Shown in pieces: positions 49,617 through 61,101 of a stretch of 64,000 bases of DNA. The stretch spans positions 974,095 through 1,038,094 of the forward strand of contig KL647299.1 in the NCBI GenBank assembly GCA_000727475.1. The letters run 5' to 3'. Positions within the stretch are counted from its first letter, which is position 1. Each line of letters starts with the position of its first letter. The position numbers and the translations under genes were made by a program. The DNA is from Sarcocystis neurona (Eukaryota > Apicomplexa > Conoidasida > Eucoccidiorida > Sarcocystidae). Under the pieces are notes generated by a model. It saw nothing but the letters and a program-made list of their open reading frames with translations. It did no database searches and had not been told where the DNA came from.

Positions 49617-50249
49617 GTGAGAAGAGCGCCGCAAGCCTTTGACGTGAGCGAGGCTGTTTCATGCCAGCAGCGGCACAAGCAGCAGCAGCGGAAGAGGAAG
49701 AGCAGCAGAAGCAGCGGGGACCGCAGCAGAAGCAGCAGCAGCAACACGGGGAGAGCCTGGAAAAGCAGCGGCAGCAGCAGCAGCGTCGGAAGCGGCCGAA
49801 AAATCAGGAGGGGCAGCAGCAGAGACAGCAGCATTTTTACGAGCGGCAGGGGAACCAGGGGACCAGCAGAAGTAGCTACAGCAGCAGAGTCACGCAGGAG
49901 CAGCAGCAGCAGGGACGAAGAAACAGCCGCAGAGGAAGAAGACGCAGCAGCAAGTGAAACAGGCAACGGCAGCAGGGGGAGAAGAAGAAGCAGCAGCAGC
50001 CCGCGCAACAGGGGAAAGCAGCGGACGCACGAGCAGCAGCAGCAGCAGCGGGAGAAAAACAGCAGAAGCCGCAGCAGAAGAAGAAGCAGGCGAAGACAAG
50101 AAGATGCGGAGCTCAATTTTCCCGCGTCTGAATTTCCTGCAACATTTGCGTCGAATCCACGTGAGCTACCATCCGGGAAGGGCGAAGACAGCAGTGGCCA
50201 GGTAATGCTTGCCGCATGCGACAAACACAAACAAGTATTCCTCGAATAG
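49617..50249 (+). other. Repeat-derived open frames, probably not a gene
   Basis: CAG-rich + strand DNA is open in more than one frame (Arg/Ser-rich and Gln-rich readings of 99-210 residues), and the - strand is open as polyLeu. The pattern is that of repeat DNA and not of a single protein. It probably lies in an upstream intron of the THO2-like gene. Confidence 0.5.
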
Positions 50250-53200
50250 AAGATGAAGTCGAGGAACACGGGGAGATGAGAGGGAGGTGAACAGAGTAGA
50301 TCTGCATGCAGCGAAAAACGAGACCGACAGGAAGGACGAGATGGTAAGGAAGGTGAAGGACGAAACGTAGATGAAGACGAAGAATAGAAATGTACAGAAA
50401 AGGCTCGTCAGTAGGAAGGGGGAAAAGAAGACGTGTCCACATGTCGTTAGACACGGAGGAGAAAAAGGAAAATAAGAAGAACGCAGAAGACAGAGAGCAC
50501 TTCTTAGAAATCCAAGGTGCACTCGCTGAGCGGGGGCTCTCTGCGTTCGAGCTGCTCGGCAGCCCCCTGAAGTCAGTCCACACACTTCTGTTGTGGAATG
50601 TGTGTACACGTATATACCAGACGAGTGAAGATACATGCAGAGAGATAGATAGATAGATACGTGTCCGTCTGTCTACACGTGTAGATGTATTCGTAGAAAG
50701 ATAGAGTGGGAGGGAGACTCCTCTACATACGTGTGTGTATATGGGTATATGTACACATACATACATAAGTGCTATACACATATATGTAGACGCAACTGTC
50801 TGTTGACGTAGGTATGAAGCGTATAGAGTTACAGGAGTCCTGTTGCCGCGAGACGGGCCAAAGGCGGAAGAACTCTTGGTTCCCCAGCTGACAACAGTGA
50901 CATCGGTCGTGCTTCAGTGAAGACTTCCCCGGATGTTTCTGCTGCTGGTGAAGCCGACGAGGGGTTTTGCTGCGGCGTGCGCGTCTCCCGCAAGGAAGAG
51001 AGAGAGGGAGGAAGAAAGTGTTCGTGACTGCCGAGGCAGCAGCTCCGGGTGAAGAAGGTGAAAGGCCGACTCTCTGGGAAGGCTGGCCGCTTCGAAGGAC
51101 GAACAGCCTGCAGCAAACGACTTTGTAAAGAGAAGCGTGACTCCAAGGTTGCAGCAGAGGCAGCACCCGCGGCTTCGCGTGGCGCAAACAGGTCACACGG
51201 GGGCGACGGGGGGAAATTAAGGACTTTCAGTAGAGCACTCCGTGTTTCTCCTTTTGAGCGCGAGCGACTTTCCTGTCTTCTCGGTAGTTTACCCGTTCTA
51301 CACCTCCGACGCCTACTCTACGTATGTCCACCTATTATATCTATGTGCGTGCAGAGGCTTCGCAGGGATATATGTATGTGGAAGAAGTGGCTGTATTTTT
51401 GCCGAGCCAGTGCAGACAGAGGAATACCGCGTTTAGAGTACCGCGTGTGTGGTGGCGTCGGGGGGGGGAGTGAAAATTCGTACGGCCTGCACCATGTTCG
51501 TGTGTCGCAGCTGCGGACCCGTCGCAGCCGTTTTGACATCGGACGACTGATACTTTCCGGTGGAGCAGCTGACGTGCACGCATTGTTTTTCTTTACGTCT
51601 TCTCTGTAAACCGGCCTCCCGATAGCCGAGGAGGTGCAGCCACGCGAAAGGATCTGTCTGCCTCAAAAGCACAGCGCGACAGATGTTCGACGTGTTCACT
51701 CTCTAGCGCGTGCTGTTGCAGCACGGCCCTTCGTTCTTCTCCGGTTAACAAGGTTGCTGTTCGAGTCCAGTAGCTCGCTTCTCGGGCAGCAGCAGTGCCT
51801 CATGTGGAAAGTCCACTTTGGCCAGCAGCAGCAGCGCACAGCTTTTTCGCGGTGCGAAGAGAGAGTCTTCTGGGGTTGCTCAGCGCAAGGGAGGCCAGGA
51901 TTGAAGGAGAAGTGAGAGAGATAGTGAGCCTCGGGAAGGCAGAGCCACAGCCTTTTCTGCTGCTAGGTCGCGGTAAAACGCCCTTAACGTCAAGGAATTC
52001 AGTATGGCTTTTCGCAGCAGAAGGGGAGGACAGAAATAACAGGGGCACTCGAAAGTGTGGGGCTTGCCAATGCCGAAGCCGGGCCCCGTTCCACAGGAGT
52101 TCGCTGAAATTTAGTAGTGGAAGTCGACTGTGAGGCGTCGGCTCTTCTTGTTCAAGTTGCAAATGCATCTCTCTCTGTGTGCTGACTTCTTGTACGCACA
52201 AGCTCGTCTAGATTCCCATATATGAATATGCCAAATTCGAGCCGGTGGCGACAGATAGGCAGAACGAGACCCATCTCGGACATGCGTGCGACTGTGGAGT
52301 GTGCGTGCGCTACGTATTTTTATTGCTGCACAAGGTGTAGGCGTCGTCACGTGTAGACCCGTACTGGGTATGCATGCGACTGTCGAATGTGCGTGCTTTT
52401 GTTATTTATATCTTACGTAGTTGTAAGCGCCGTTCCATTTGAGAGAAAGCGACCTGTTGATCACGAGGCAGGGAAATAGACAGTGAGTTGGAGAATGCGA
52501 GACGGACAGAGACAGCGACAGGGCGAACGAAATATGTCTTTGTGCGGAAGAGAGAGAAGGGAGAGAACAAGCCTGGGCGGCCCGACCAGCACTACCCTGC
52601 TGATGAGGAGGAGGAGGAATAGTAGCAGCTGAGACTTGCGTGGCAGCTCACTCGTTTTGAAAATATGGAGAAGGAAAGGCGGATGAAATTAGGAAGGGAG
52701 GAAGACGGAACATTTGCTGATACCCGTTGACGTCTGATACTGAAGAGATTCTGCATTTGTAGCAGAGCTGCTGCGGAGATTGGTGGCGGGACACTGCCCT
52801 GTGTCAACGACGTTTTTTTTAAGCCGCAAAAGGAGGCTCGTCCCGTCTCTCTTTTCATTTTCCTGTTGATTCCGCCCCCCTCTGCTTCTGTCTCTCATGT
52901 GTGTCTTTCCCTGTGTTCAATGAGCAGATAGAGACACTCATGTTGCGTTGCTGATGGTGCGCTGCCTCGGCTGCGACTACTTTGCGCTCCTGCTGCACTT
53001 CCTTCGCTCCCGTTGCTGCTGCTGTGGCATTGTAGTTGATGCTGCGGCGCCGTCCCACGCGTTACTGCTGCTGCTGCTACGCGTGCGCTGTGGCTACTGC
53101 TGCTGCTTGCTTTGTGCTGCTGCTGCTGTAGCGTTCGCCCATTCACGCTGCTGCTGCTGCTGTGATTCTCCGGTGGTGATGTTCCTTTCCGCTGCGACTC

Positions 53201-55236
53201 GTGCTGCCGGTGCGGTAGGTGTTGTTCTTTCATTGCCGCTGGTGTTTCTCTTTCCTTGCTGCTGCCGCTGCTGCTTCTGGGTGCAGACAGCTAATAATGC
53301 AGATCACTGCTGACAACGTCAAGCGCCGCTTTCCACAGCTACGAGTCTCCTGGGAAATGCTCGCGTACGCCCACCACGTTCTCTTCTAAGTAGGAGTACT
53401 GCCGTACTGACGTAGAGGCGGCGACGGCGAGATACGGACTGGTATACGTGGTGTTACTTGTATTTGCAGGAAAGCGTGACTGCATGTGTGTTTCCTCATG
53501 TATCAATGGAGCCACGTATATAGACGGATGGAAACATAGAGCTGTGTGCATGGGTCTGCATTGATGTATACGTAGATTTTGTGAATGGGTATTCCTCATA
53601 TGTACGTCAGAACACTTGAATCAAGGTAAGTTAGCAGTACACGTCTGCTGCCGTAAAGGCATCCTCAATTGCGCGCGCCGATGCGCACATGTGCGTATTT
53701 GAATGCGTATGTCTATGTGGTACATAGAGAGTTGAAATATACATGTATATGTATGTATATATATACACAGGAGCGCTGTATAGATTTCCACGTATTAGTA
53801 TGCATTCGAGCTTTAAATGGGGGCCGTGTGCTCAGCAGTGTGCACCTGAGTACTGCACAGATAAATGGGTGGACTTCATGTGTATAGGCTCGGGGTACCG
53901 TACACACGTGGTGCGTAATTGGAGGGCGAGTGTATATATATGTACACACAAATATATGAATATCTGTGTGAATATATATATATATATATCTGTGTACGTC
54001 TACATACAAGGAACAGTACAAGACCTGACCACTCTGTATATTTACACATACACATAGGGTACATACTTGTGTGTCTTCGTCAAGAGACGCTGATGAGAGA
54101 GAAGAACTTGCGCGTGGGTCGGGCTGATAGTGTGGACGCCGTGTGTAGCTGCAGAGTCAGAGGGCTGCGTTCTCCGCACACCGAGACAGCAGCGATGTGG
54201 ACGGTGTGTTTCTTTGGGGTACGACGGGGGACGCTTCAGTCCTCTGCTTTCTTCGTCAGATCTTCCGTACCTCTCCCGTAGCTTCTTCCGCCTTGCTGCG
54301 TACTCCGTTGTCCCCTCCTCGAGTTGTTCTTTTAGTTACACACAGGGACAAGCCTACACCCGCACATGTTTCTTACTTATTCGCGACTAGATCTACGCAG
54401 CGTCCTCTCGTTTGTCTATGTCTGTGTCGCTGGGCGGCACGCGGAAAGGCAAACGAAAAGAGTGAAAGGAACGCATTGCCACGTAAAGCGTGGGGCGCTA
54501 CGGCGCAGGGCGCTCGCACAGGCGGAGCCACTGGTGTCTCTGCGTCACGATCTAACAGCAATACGCACGGGCACGTCCTCGTGCAGTACGGACACGCCCT
54601 CGAAAAAAAAGACCAGATGAGAAACGCAGGACACTCAGACAGCTTGTGGTCACTACGCGTGCACGTCTGTGAAGTAGGCATTCTGTCTCTCAGTGTACGC
54701 GGATCTAACCGCTTCAGCGGACAGTAGTGCAGGCAGCATGCAGGACGACGCAGCACACCCTTGACTGCAATCCAAGGGGACAGTCTGCGCGTCCGTGTAT
54801 AACCTGTACAAGGAGAAATGCAGTAGCACGCCCTAGGTAGCCCGGGAGTGCACCACCGAACAGGCGTTGAGGACATCTCTTAAAAACGGCAGCGTGTGAA
54901 GTCTCTTGATACCTTGAGGGCTTCGAAGTAGGCGCGGGCGTACACTGCTGCTGCACAGTGTTGTCAGTAGCTGCTCGTCCTGGAACATGGTCTGTGTACA
55001 GCGTTGGCGTTCTTCCGTCGCAGGCATTCGTCCAGCGAGCGAAGACGTCTTACTTGTTCGAGACGTCTATATCTACGCATGGATAAAATTTCTCTTCTCA
55101 AGATTAGGGATAATTCTATAGATGTACCTGTGTGTATGGGCGTGTGTGCAAGTATATTACGCCGCAGTGTTGACATTGCCCAGAGGTGCTCGAGCGGATG
55201 TCGGCCACCAAAATGCCGGGCACCCGTTGACTGTAG
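50250..55236. other. Region without a confident gene
   Basis: Contains a pyrimidine-rich - strand stretch (50.3-50.6 kb), a - strand frame near 51.48-51.57 kb with a weak THO2-like phrase (SSDVKTAATGPQLRHTNM) that may be a further upstream exon, a CTG block at 53.0-53.3 kb and TA/TG microsatellites at 53.74-54.05 kb. The 5' exons of the 55.2-57.8 kb gene may also lie here. Confidence 0.4.
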
Positions 55237-57826
55237 GTGTGCTGCTGCTGCTGCGACTTTATTTTGACAGCTACGACGCACCCGCTACCCTAGAGGTTGA
55301 GCTGCTTGATGGCCGGCGATTCAGGTGGGTGTTTTTAGCTGTGGTTCTGAAAGCCGTACTCAAGTACACACGGGCACAGAAGTTCGTCAGCTCCTGAGAA
55401 TACGCGTGTACAAGTACGTGCATGCGTGTCTTTATTTTTTGAGGACCTCCCACGCATAGTCACGCGTACTCAGGCGTTCCGGAGTTCGTTCTTCATACGC
55501 GTCGTAGCATGCATAGCGCCCTTGGTGTTTAAGCACTTGTAGTAGTGGAGCATAAGAGGTTCTCCCCAGCAGGCTACCTTTTTTTTAGCGAGGTGCTCGT
55601 AGTACCATTGCATCGGTATTTTCAAGTGGATGTCTGCGCTACACAACAACAGTTCCGGCTGCGCTGCGTGGCATCGGCAAACGCGTGTGTGCACGGTTGG
55701 TGGGCCTACTGCCGATACCGAGGTTCGCAGCGGCTGTATCCCATGCAAACCTGCTGGCGCCGACGCTGCAAAGGGGATGGTAGAGAACCGTCTGACCCGC
55801 GTCTGTACAGCTTTCTGCTCGCTCCCCACTGCATAATGCCCAATTCTGCGTGCGTACATACCGCTGTGTGTGTGGCACTTCTCGGCTGTTGTCACACACA
55901 AATAGAAGGCGTCCCGACCTCTTCTTCGAAAACGACGCCGCCACCGTCTTAACAGCGAAAAGATACTCAGAAGACCAAAAGAGCAGAAAGGATCACAGCT
56001 GCCTGTAGCATTGCCTGGTCTGTGTACCGAAAGAAGAAATATGTGTTTGTCACTGCAAAGAAGTGACTACACTTCTAACCTGCCGCGTGACCCACGCCAA
56101 CGTATTGCAGCGTCAGCAGATGTTGGCGAACAGCAGTGCGACAGCAGACGTCTCCTGTGTACACCCGTTTCCACGTTCGAACGACCGTACTGTTTCTGCG
56201 CATCTGGGCGAGTAGAACAGGACCCTTGTGCTGTTAACAAATGCCCGTCGAAGGCGTACTGCCTGCCTCAGCGCCGCTTGGTATCTTACGACGTTCGTGT
56301 TTGTGAAAACGATTCAGTTCATTCCGTCAGTGCAGTTCTGGTTCTACTAGCGCTCTACTTCTAGGAAGGGAGGACGTCCCCATAAAGTGCACCTGTTTCT
56401 CTCACCAGCAGGCATCCTGTGCGCTGCAATGGTCTAGATGCCAAGCTACGTCTGGTAACCTACGAGCGGACGGAGGAAGGAATTTTAACAAATCATCCCA
56501 GCGTGTAGCGTCTCGTGTCGATCAAACTGTGGATGGCAGGTTGTGGCGTGCTATCTAAGTGAGCGCAGTAGTGGATGCTGCTGTCGTTTATATTAGATAC
56601 CTCTCGGTCGGTTATTGCATCTTAGCATAGCATACCACGAAAGAGGCGTAGGCATATACTGTTCCTCAACGTGAGAGTATGTTGTACCCTGGGGATGCAT
56701 AAGTGTCTCACATAATGTAACCTTGTTTTTAGTCAGATTAACTACAATTTCTGGCGCTTTACGGAGGCGCGCACACGACGTGTTTTCGAAATGCTTACAC
56801 AAATTACCATGCGCTTGCGGCAGAATAGTAGAAGACACAGCGGAAACCGCTCACGTCGTGCAGCATCCATCGTAGGTGCGCACATACTGGAAGACAACGT
56901 GAGAGAAGCTGGGGGGAGATTGGAGTGTGGTGGTGCATGACCGGCCCCAATCCTCTCCTCGCTTGGAGGTGATTGCCCAGGGGCTCCATATTTTAAGATT
57001 TCAGCTAGACACGTGCTGCAGGCAGCTCCCGTTGGGGGAAATAACGCCCGTCCTTGTTATACTTGCACAGATCTGTTTTTGCCACTTTTGCAGCTGACTG
57101 TGGTGCGCGTGACACTCTTCAGACACATTATCGAAGGATACAGCAAAGCAGAGCAGAAGAAAATCGTGGACGACTGGAGATTTTCAGGTGAGCCCCACGC
57201 TCACAACACGGTGCTTTTAAGCAGGAAGGCGAGGTCGAGTGCTCAGGAGGACAAACGCTGGGCGCCCGTTATGTTAAGCGATACCGCCGAAACACCAAAA
57301 CAGTACGTCACGGCTGTAAATAGGACCACAACAGTGCCGCGCATAGCGACCAGGTCGAAGGCTGCACTACTTCACTTTACGAAAGCCGGGTTTTGTGCGC
57401 AGCCTGAGAAGACGTTCTCTTCTAACAATATTTAGAATTCGAGTGTCCGGACGAAGATCCTCACTGGAGCGATGCGGAGCAGCAGGTGGCTCACCACGCC
57501 TTGCGTAGGCGCTTCAAGGCACGTTGCGTAAAAGTGTGCGTGCACATCGTTCAGGGTGCCTCCCTAGGGCTTCTACCTGCAAGTCGGTGTAAGAGTACAA
57601 TATTGCCTTGGGTACTTTGATACTGGAGAGGCACGCTTTGTACTTACGAGGCGCTTTTCCTAAGTGTCTTCAGCCGCTCCGTCAACTACCGGTGTGATTT
57701 CGTGTGTTCGTTCGCACAGGGGAAGTCCGCCAGGTAGACAGCTACAAAGCGAAGAATGGCAGTAAATCAATTCTGCTCGATGCAGAAATGCACAAAGTAC
57801 ACCGCTGTCTGCGTGTTTATCCCTGA
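55237..57826 (+). CDS. Multi-exon gene of unknown function (3' part resolved)
   Basis: Five exons join in consistent phase: 55237-55324, 55589-55625, 57094-57187, 57436-57504 and 57720-57826 (TGA). Acceptors are good (for example CCTTTTTTTTAG and CACTTTTGCAG), and donors include GTGGGT, GTGAGC and GTAGGC. The joined product begins with a hydrophobic helix, then SYDAPATLEVELLDGRRF, a helix-rich middle (LFRHIIEGYSKAEQKKIVDD), an acidic patch (FECPDEDPHWSDAEQQ) and a basic end (MHKVHRCLRVYP). I do not recognise the family; size and composition would fit a small organellar or complex subunit. The first resolved exon starts mid-codon, so at least one 5' exon is missing. Confidence 0.55.
56041..56364 (+). 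CDS. Cys-rich frame with hydrophobic C-terminus, inside an intron
   Basis: An ATG at 56041 opens 107 residues with nine cysteines, most in the C-terminal half, ending in a short hydrophobic tail (SAVLVLLALYF) preceded by small residues. This is reminiscent of GPI-anchored surface proteins, but there is no clear N-terminal signal peptide. It lies in the 1.5-kb intron of the 55.2-57.8 kb gene, on the same strand. It may be an alternative terminal exon or a chance frame. Confidence 0.22.
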   Translation: MCLSLQRSDYTSNLPRDPRQRIAASADVGEQQCDSRRLLCTPVSTFERPYCFCASGRVEQDPCAVNKCPSKAYCLPQRRLVSYDVRVCENDSVHSVSAVLVLLALYF

Positions 57827-58900
57827 GTGCGCATAAAGGCCTTACATGCGGACCTGATGGTGAAGTACTGTGATCCATGTGTCGAGCTGCGCGCGGGTGT
57901 ATGCATCCCTGTGCACTAAGACATGCACATAAACATCATCTTTGTTGTTTCAAACGGTTGTATGATCACACGTGAGGGGGCTGCGTGTGCGCTGTTGTTT
58001 TCCTTGATGTCACCACTGGCTCGACTAAAAAGTCATAGGTTGGTACGTTTCGCAACATATGCTGAATGCTTGATGCGTAACCTCTCCAGTAGACTTCTGC
58101 TCAAGCATACGTTATCCGCGTGTCACTACCTACAGTACAGGAAACTCTGTTTTGTCGCGTAGGTGCTGAATCAATCCTTACACGTAGTTCCATGTAAGCG
58201 CCTCTGAGAACATTGGAAGAAATATAAAATTTGACTAAGGCGCGCGATGTGGTTCACTGCTGCCTCTTGTCAGCGTCGATGGAACCGTGGCCGGAGGTTT
58301 TGGCGCCACAGCCTAGACCTTCAAAAACTTCAAAACCCGCACCTGGATGAATCATTGCCTCCAAGCGGCGGCGTTGTTCTGCCTGTAATTTATCGTTTCT
58401 CGAGGAGTTGACCTGTCGAAAGCGGCTCAGATGCGATGCCCTAGAGGACGTACAGTCGTCGTGGACAAGGTCCAGTGGGACGACAAGTTCTCGTGTCAAC
58501 TGCTTTTAGGAAGCTGCTTCTCCCCTGTAGCATGGAACGCATATCTTCACATATGCTGACGCCGCTGGCTGATATGATCGCTTTTGAAACCTGATGCACT
58601 GACTTCGTACTGATGGGGTGGCCTCCGAGTGTTGCCGTCTGGCGTAAAGGTATCTGATAGTTGTGGATCTTGTCTGAGTGCAGCACGTGGCAGACCTCGC
58701 ACAAAGGTTAAACAACGCAAAACTTTATCAGTTTCTGATTGTACTGATTACGCACATACGTAGGGGGAATGTTCTTTTACCACCTGGACAGTACAGTTAG
58801 GCGCAGTTTTCCGTGGCAGCCTCTACGTGTCACTCTGTCTTTATTGTAGAGCTAGGTATGAAGGCGTCTGCTCTTCAAGTGCTCACCGACACCGAAGCAC

Positions 58901-59057
58901 GCCACCAGTGAGCTCCGATGAAATGATGTGTTGCCAAGCGGAGTGGACTACATTTATTCCTCCACTACTACTATTTGCTAGCCATCCGCCACCAGTGTGA
59001 GCCCCGATGAAATAATTTGTTGCCACGCGGAGTAGACTGCTATTATTCCTCCACCAC
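58901..59057. repeat. 87-bp tandem duplication
   Basis: Two copies of about 70 bases, beginning GCCACCAGTG at 58901 and 58988 and both ending TTCCTCCAC.AC, with scattered substitutions. Confidence 0.8.
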
Positions 59058-60124
59058 GGCTCTTTGGCAGCAATCTGGCGAAGACACAGGAAAAGGCAGA
59101 GGTAAAGGTAAAGATACAAAAGCCCTGCTACTAATAGTAGCCGGCCGTCCGACCAGTTACCGCTTCTGAGTGCATATTCTGCATACAGTTGGACTTACAT
59201 AAGCAGTAATGCGCGACTGACATTGTTGTTCTCGGGGAATGGGCGGAGACGTTTCTGATAACATACCTATCAAATGTCACAGCGCAGAGAGGTTTCTAAC
59301 TTTGTGGACGTTGTGTCAGTCACGAAGTATTTGCACGTGTTTTTCCTGTAACGGAGCCTTCGTTCCTGTACCCTCTAACCCCACGACTGCTTGTGTGACC
59401 CGACAAAATAGAAGAAAAACTCCTACGGACCGCGCAGAAACCGTGCGCCGCGCTGTCTTCGTCACCGGCTCGCTTCTGCACCTGTGCGGTGCCCCCCAAC
59501 GGCGCACGTCGCTACCGTCTGCTCACTGCAGCTCCACTGTTACAGCATTAGCAGACTCGCGGGCAGGTATCCCAGCAGTTTCTAGTATCCCAACGGCTTC
59601 GAAGTCCCACAACGCCACGGAAAAGTGCTGAACCCCTAGCACTGTCAAGGTGGCGTGACACGTTGAAAATAAACGAGACACTTCGCGCTGATATGTACGT
59701 TCTTCGCCCGCACACGGGTTGTCTGCGCGAAGCAAAATCTCACATATTATTGAAACTGTTACCCTCCCGTTTTTCTTGCGGCCAATAAGTAAAGGCCAAT
59801 TTGAAACGAAGCAGCTACACACTTCGCAGAACTTTTGTGGGTGGACCTCTCATTTCACGATCGCAATGCCCAAGAGGTCCCTGTGACTTAAGAGGGCTGC
59901 ACACTAATTCCATTAACTGTGGTTTGTTACGAGACATTGCAATACCTGCGTCCTGCTCCCGCGTTTTCCGCTAAATTCTTGAAAAGCAGATACGATCTCC
60001 CCGCTTCGCCCGTTACTCCTGCAGCGGCTGCCGCAGTAGGACGCTCCGTGTAGGGCGCACCCACTTATCGCGCCTCCCTACTTCCGCAGCGACGCGCTCT
60101 GCCTCGTTCAAATTCGAGGAATGC

Positions 60125-60652
60125 ATGGGCAGCAGCCGCCACAACGGCGACTTTGCCGCCGCGCCACCTGCCGTTCGCGCCCGCCCTCCAGCCTTTCCAT
60201 TTGAGGGTAAAACGACTCATCTGCAGTGCTTTTCCGCCGCCCCGACACTTTGGTCGCAGCGTGGAGACCTGCAGGACGGTCCCTTGCGAATGTATGTAGC
60301 TGCTGTCCACAATTGTGAGCAGTTGTTAAAAATAAATCAGGCACGACTTCAACTGTTCGTGCGGCTTGAGATGCAGGTGGCAAAACAAGAGTGCGGGCCA
60401 ACGAACATTAATGCGCCTGTAAGTTTTCATATTTGGCCGTACCGTTGCTTAATAACAACGCTCTTCGTAGTCCTCACTGTCAGCTGGCCCCCCCTGCATC
60501 TCCCCTCCCCGCGTTCTGCAGCGAGCGCCTCTGTTCAAAAACCCGCTGAATCTGCTTCGCCTCCTGCGTCAGGAAGGAGGAAGCAGCACACCTCGCAACA
60601 GCACGAAAAGGTTCCAGCTACAAGAATACAGTCGCCAGCCTACAGAATGTAG
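60125..60652 (+). CDS. Hypothetical protein, doubtful
   Basis: 175 residues from an ATG in context TGCATGGGC to a TAG. Pro/Ala-rich N-terminus, a helix-like middle (CEQLLKINQARLQLFVRLEM), a hydrophobic segment at about residues 105-118 and a basic Gln/Ser-rich end. The middle is followed by GTGGCA, so the real gene could splice there. No family recognised. Confidence 0.28.
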   Translation: MGSSRHNGDFAAAPPAVRARPPAFPFEGKTTHLQCFSAAPTLWSQRGDLQDGPLRMYVAAVHNCEQLLKINQARLQLFVRLEMQVAKQECGPTNINAPVSFHIWPYRCLITTLFVVLTVSWPPLHLPSPRSAASASVQKPAESASPPASGRRKQHTSQQHEKVPATRIQSPAYRM

Positions 60653-61101
60653 CACTCTACGCATATTGTATTGCGGATGCAGGGGACAAACCGCATTTGC
60701 ATGTAGTCGATTACACCGGCGCGGGGTTGCCATCATCCCTGCATGTCCCGTCAGCCGCAGCACAAGCAGGTAATATTCTCAGAGCAGACCGCTACGCATA
60801 ACCCTTAACACGAGCGCTGTGGAGTCGGATAAACAGTAAATCGGCAAATGCAGAATTTCCTATCTCCTACACCGAATGTCTTGGGTACCAGACACATGGC
60901 ACGTGCGCTCCCGTGTCCACCTCTATTCGTGCTTTAGCCCCTTCCCCCAGATTTGCTACCCAACAGGCATCAAGTGCGCTGCAGGTGCACAGCCGTAAAA
61001 AAGATCATCCTATGCTCGATGTTATTTCAGGGACGGGTCCACAAACCATCCCACAACTACTACCGCAAACCTCAGCGACCGTAGGAAGGGGAACACCGGC
61101 A

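Larger units (their letters stand above)
57827..61101. other. Intergenic region with doubtful ORFs
   Basis: An 87-bp tandem pair lies at 58901-59057. Two ATG-started + strand frames occur: 59239-59631 (130 residues) and 60125-60652 (175 residues). Neither has recognisable motifs. The second has a plausible N-terminal part and a hydrophobic segment (CLITTLFVVLTVSW), so it is the better candidate. A frame at 60913-61110 could be a further exon. Confidence 0.35.

Noticed and set aside
50095..50175. - strand phrase STQMLQEIQTREN resembling the THO2 ILSQIQKYDNL block
   Set aside because: A TGA follows at once with no donor site, so it cannot be joined to the next exon.
51745..51790. tRNA-like T-loop sequence GTTCGAGTCC
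   Set aside because: No matching acceptor stem, D-arm or anticodon arm could be folded around it.
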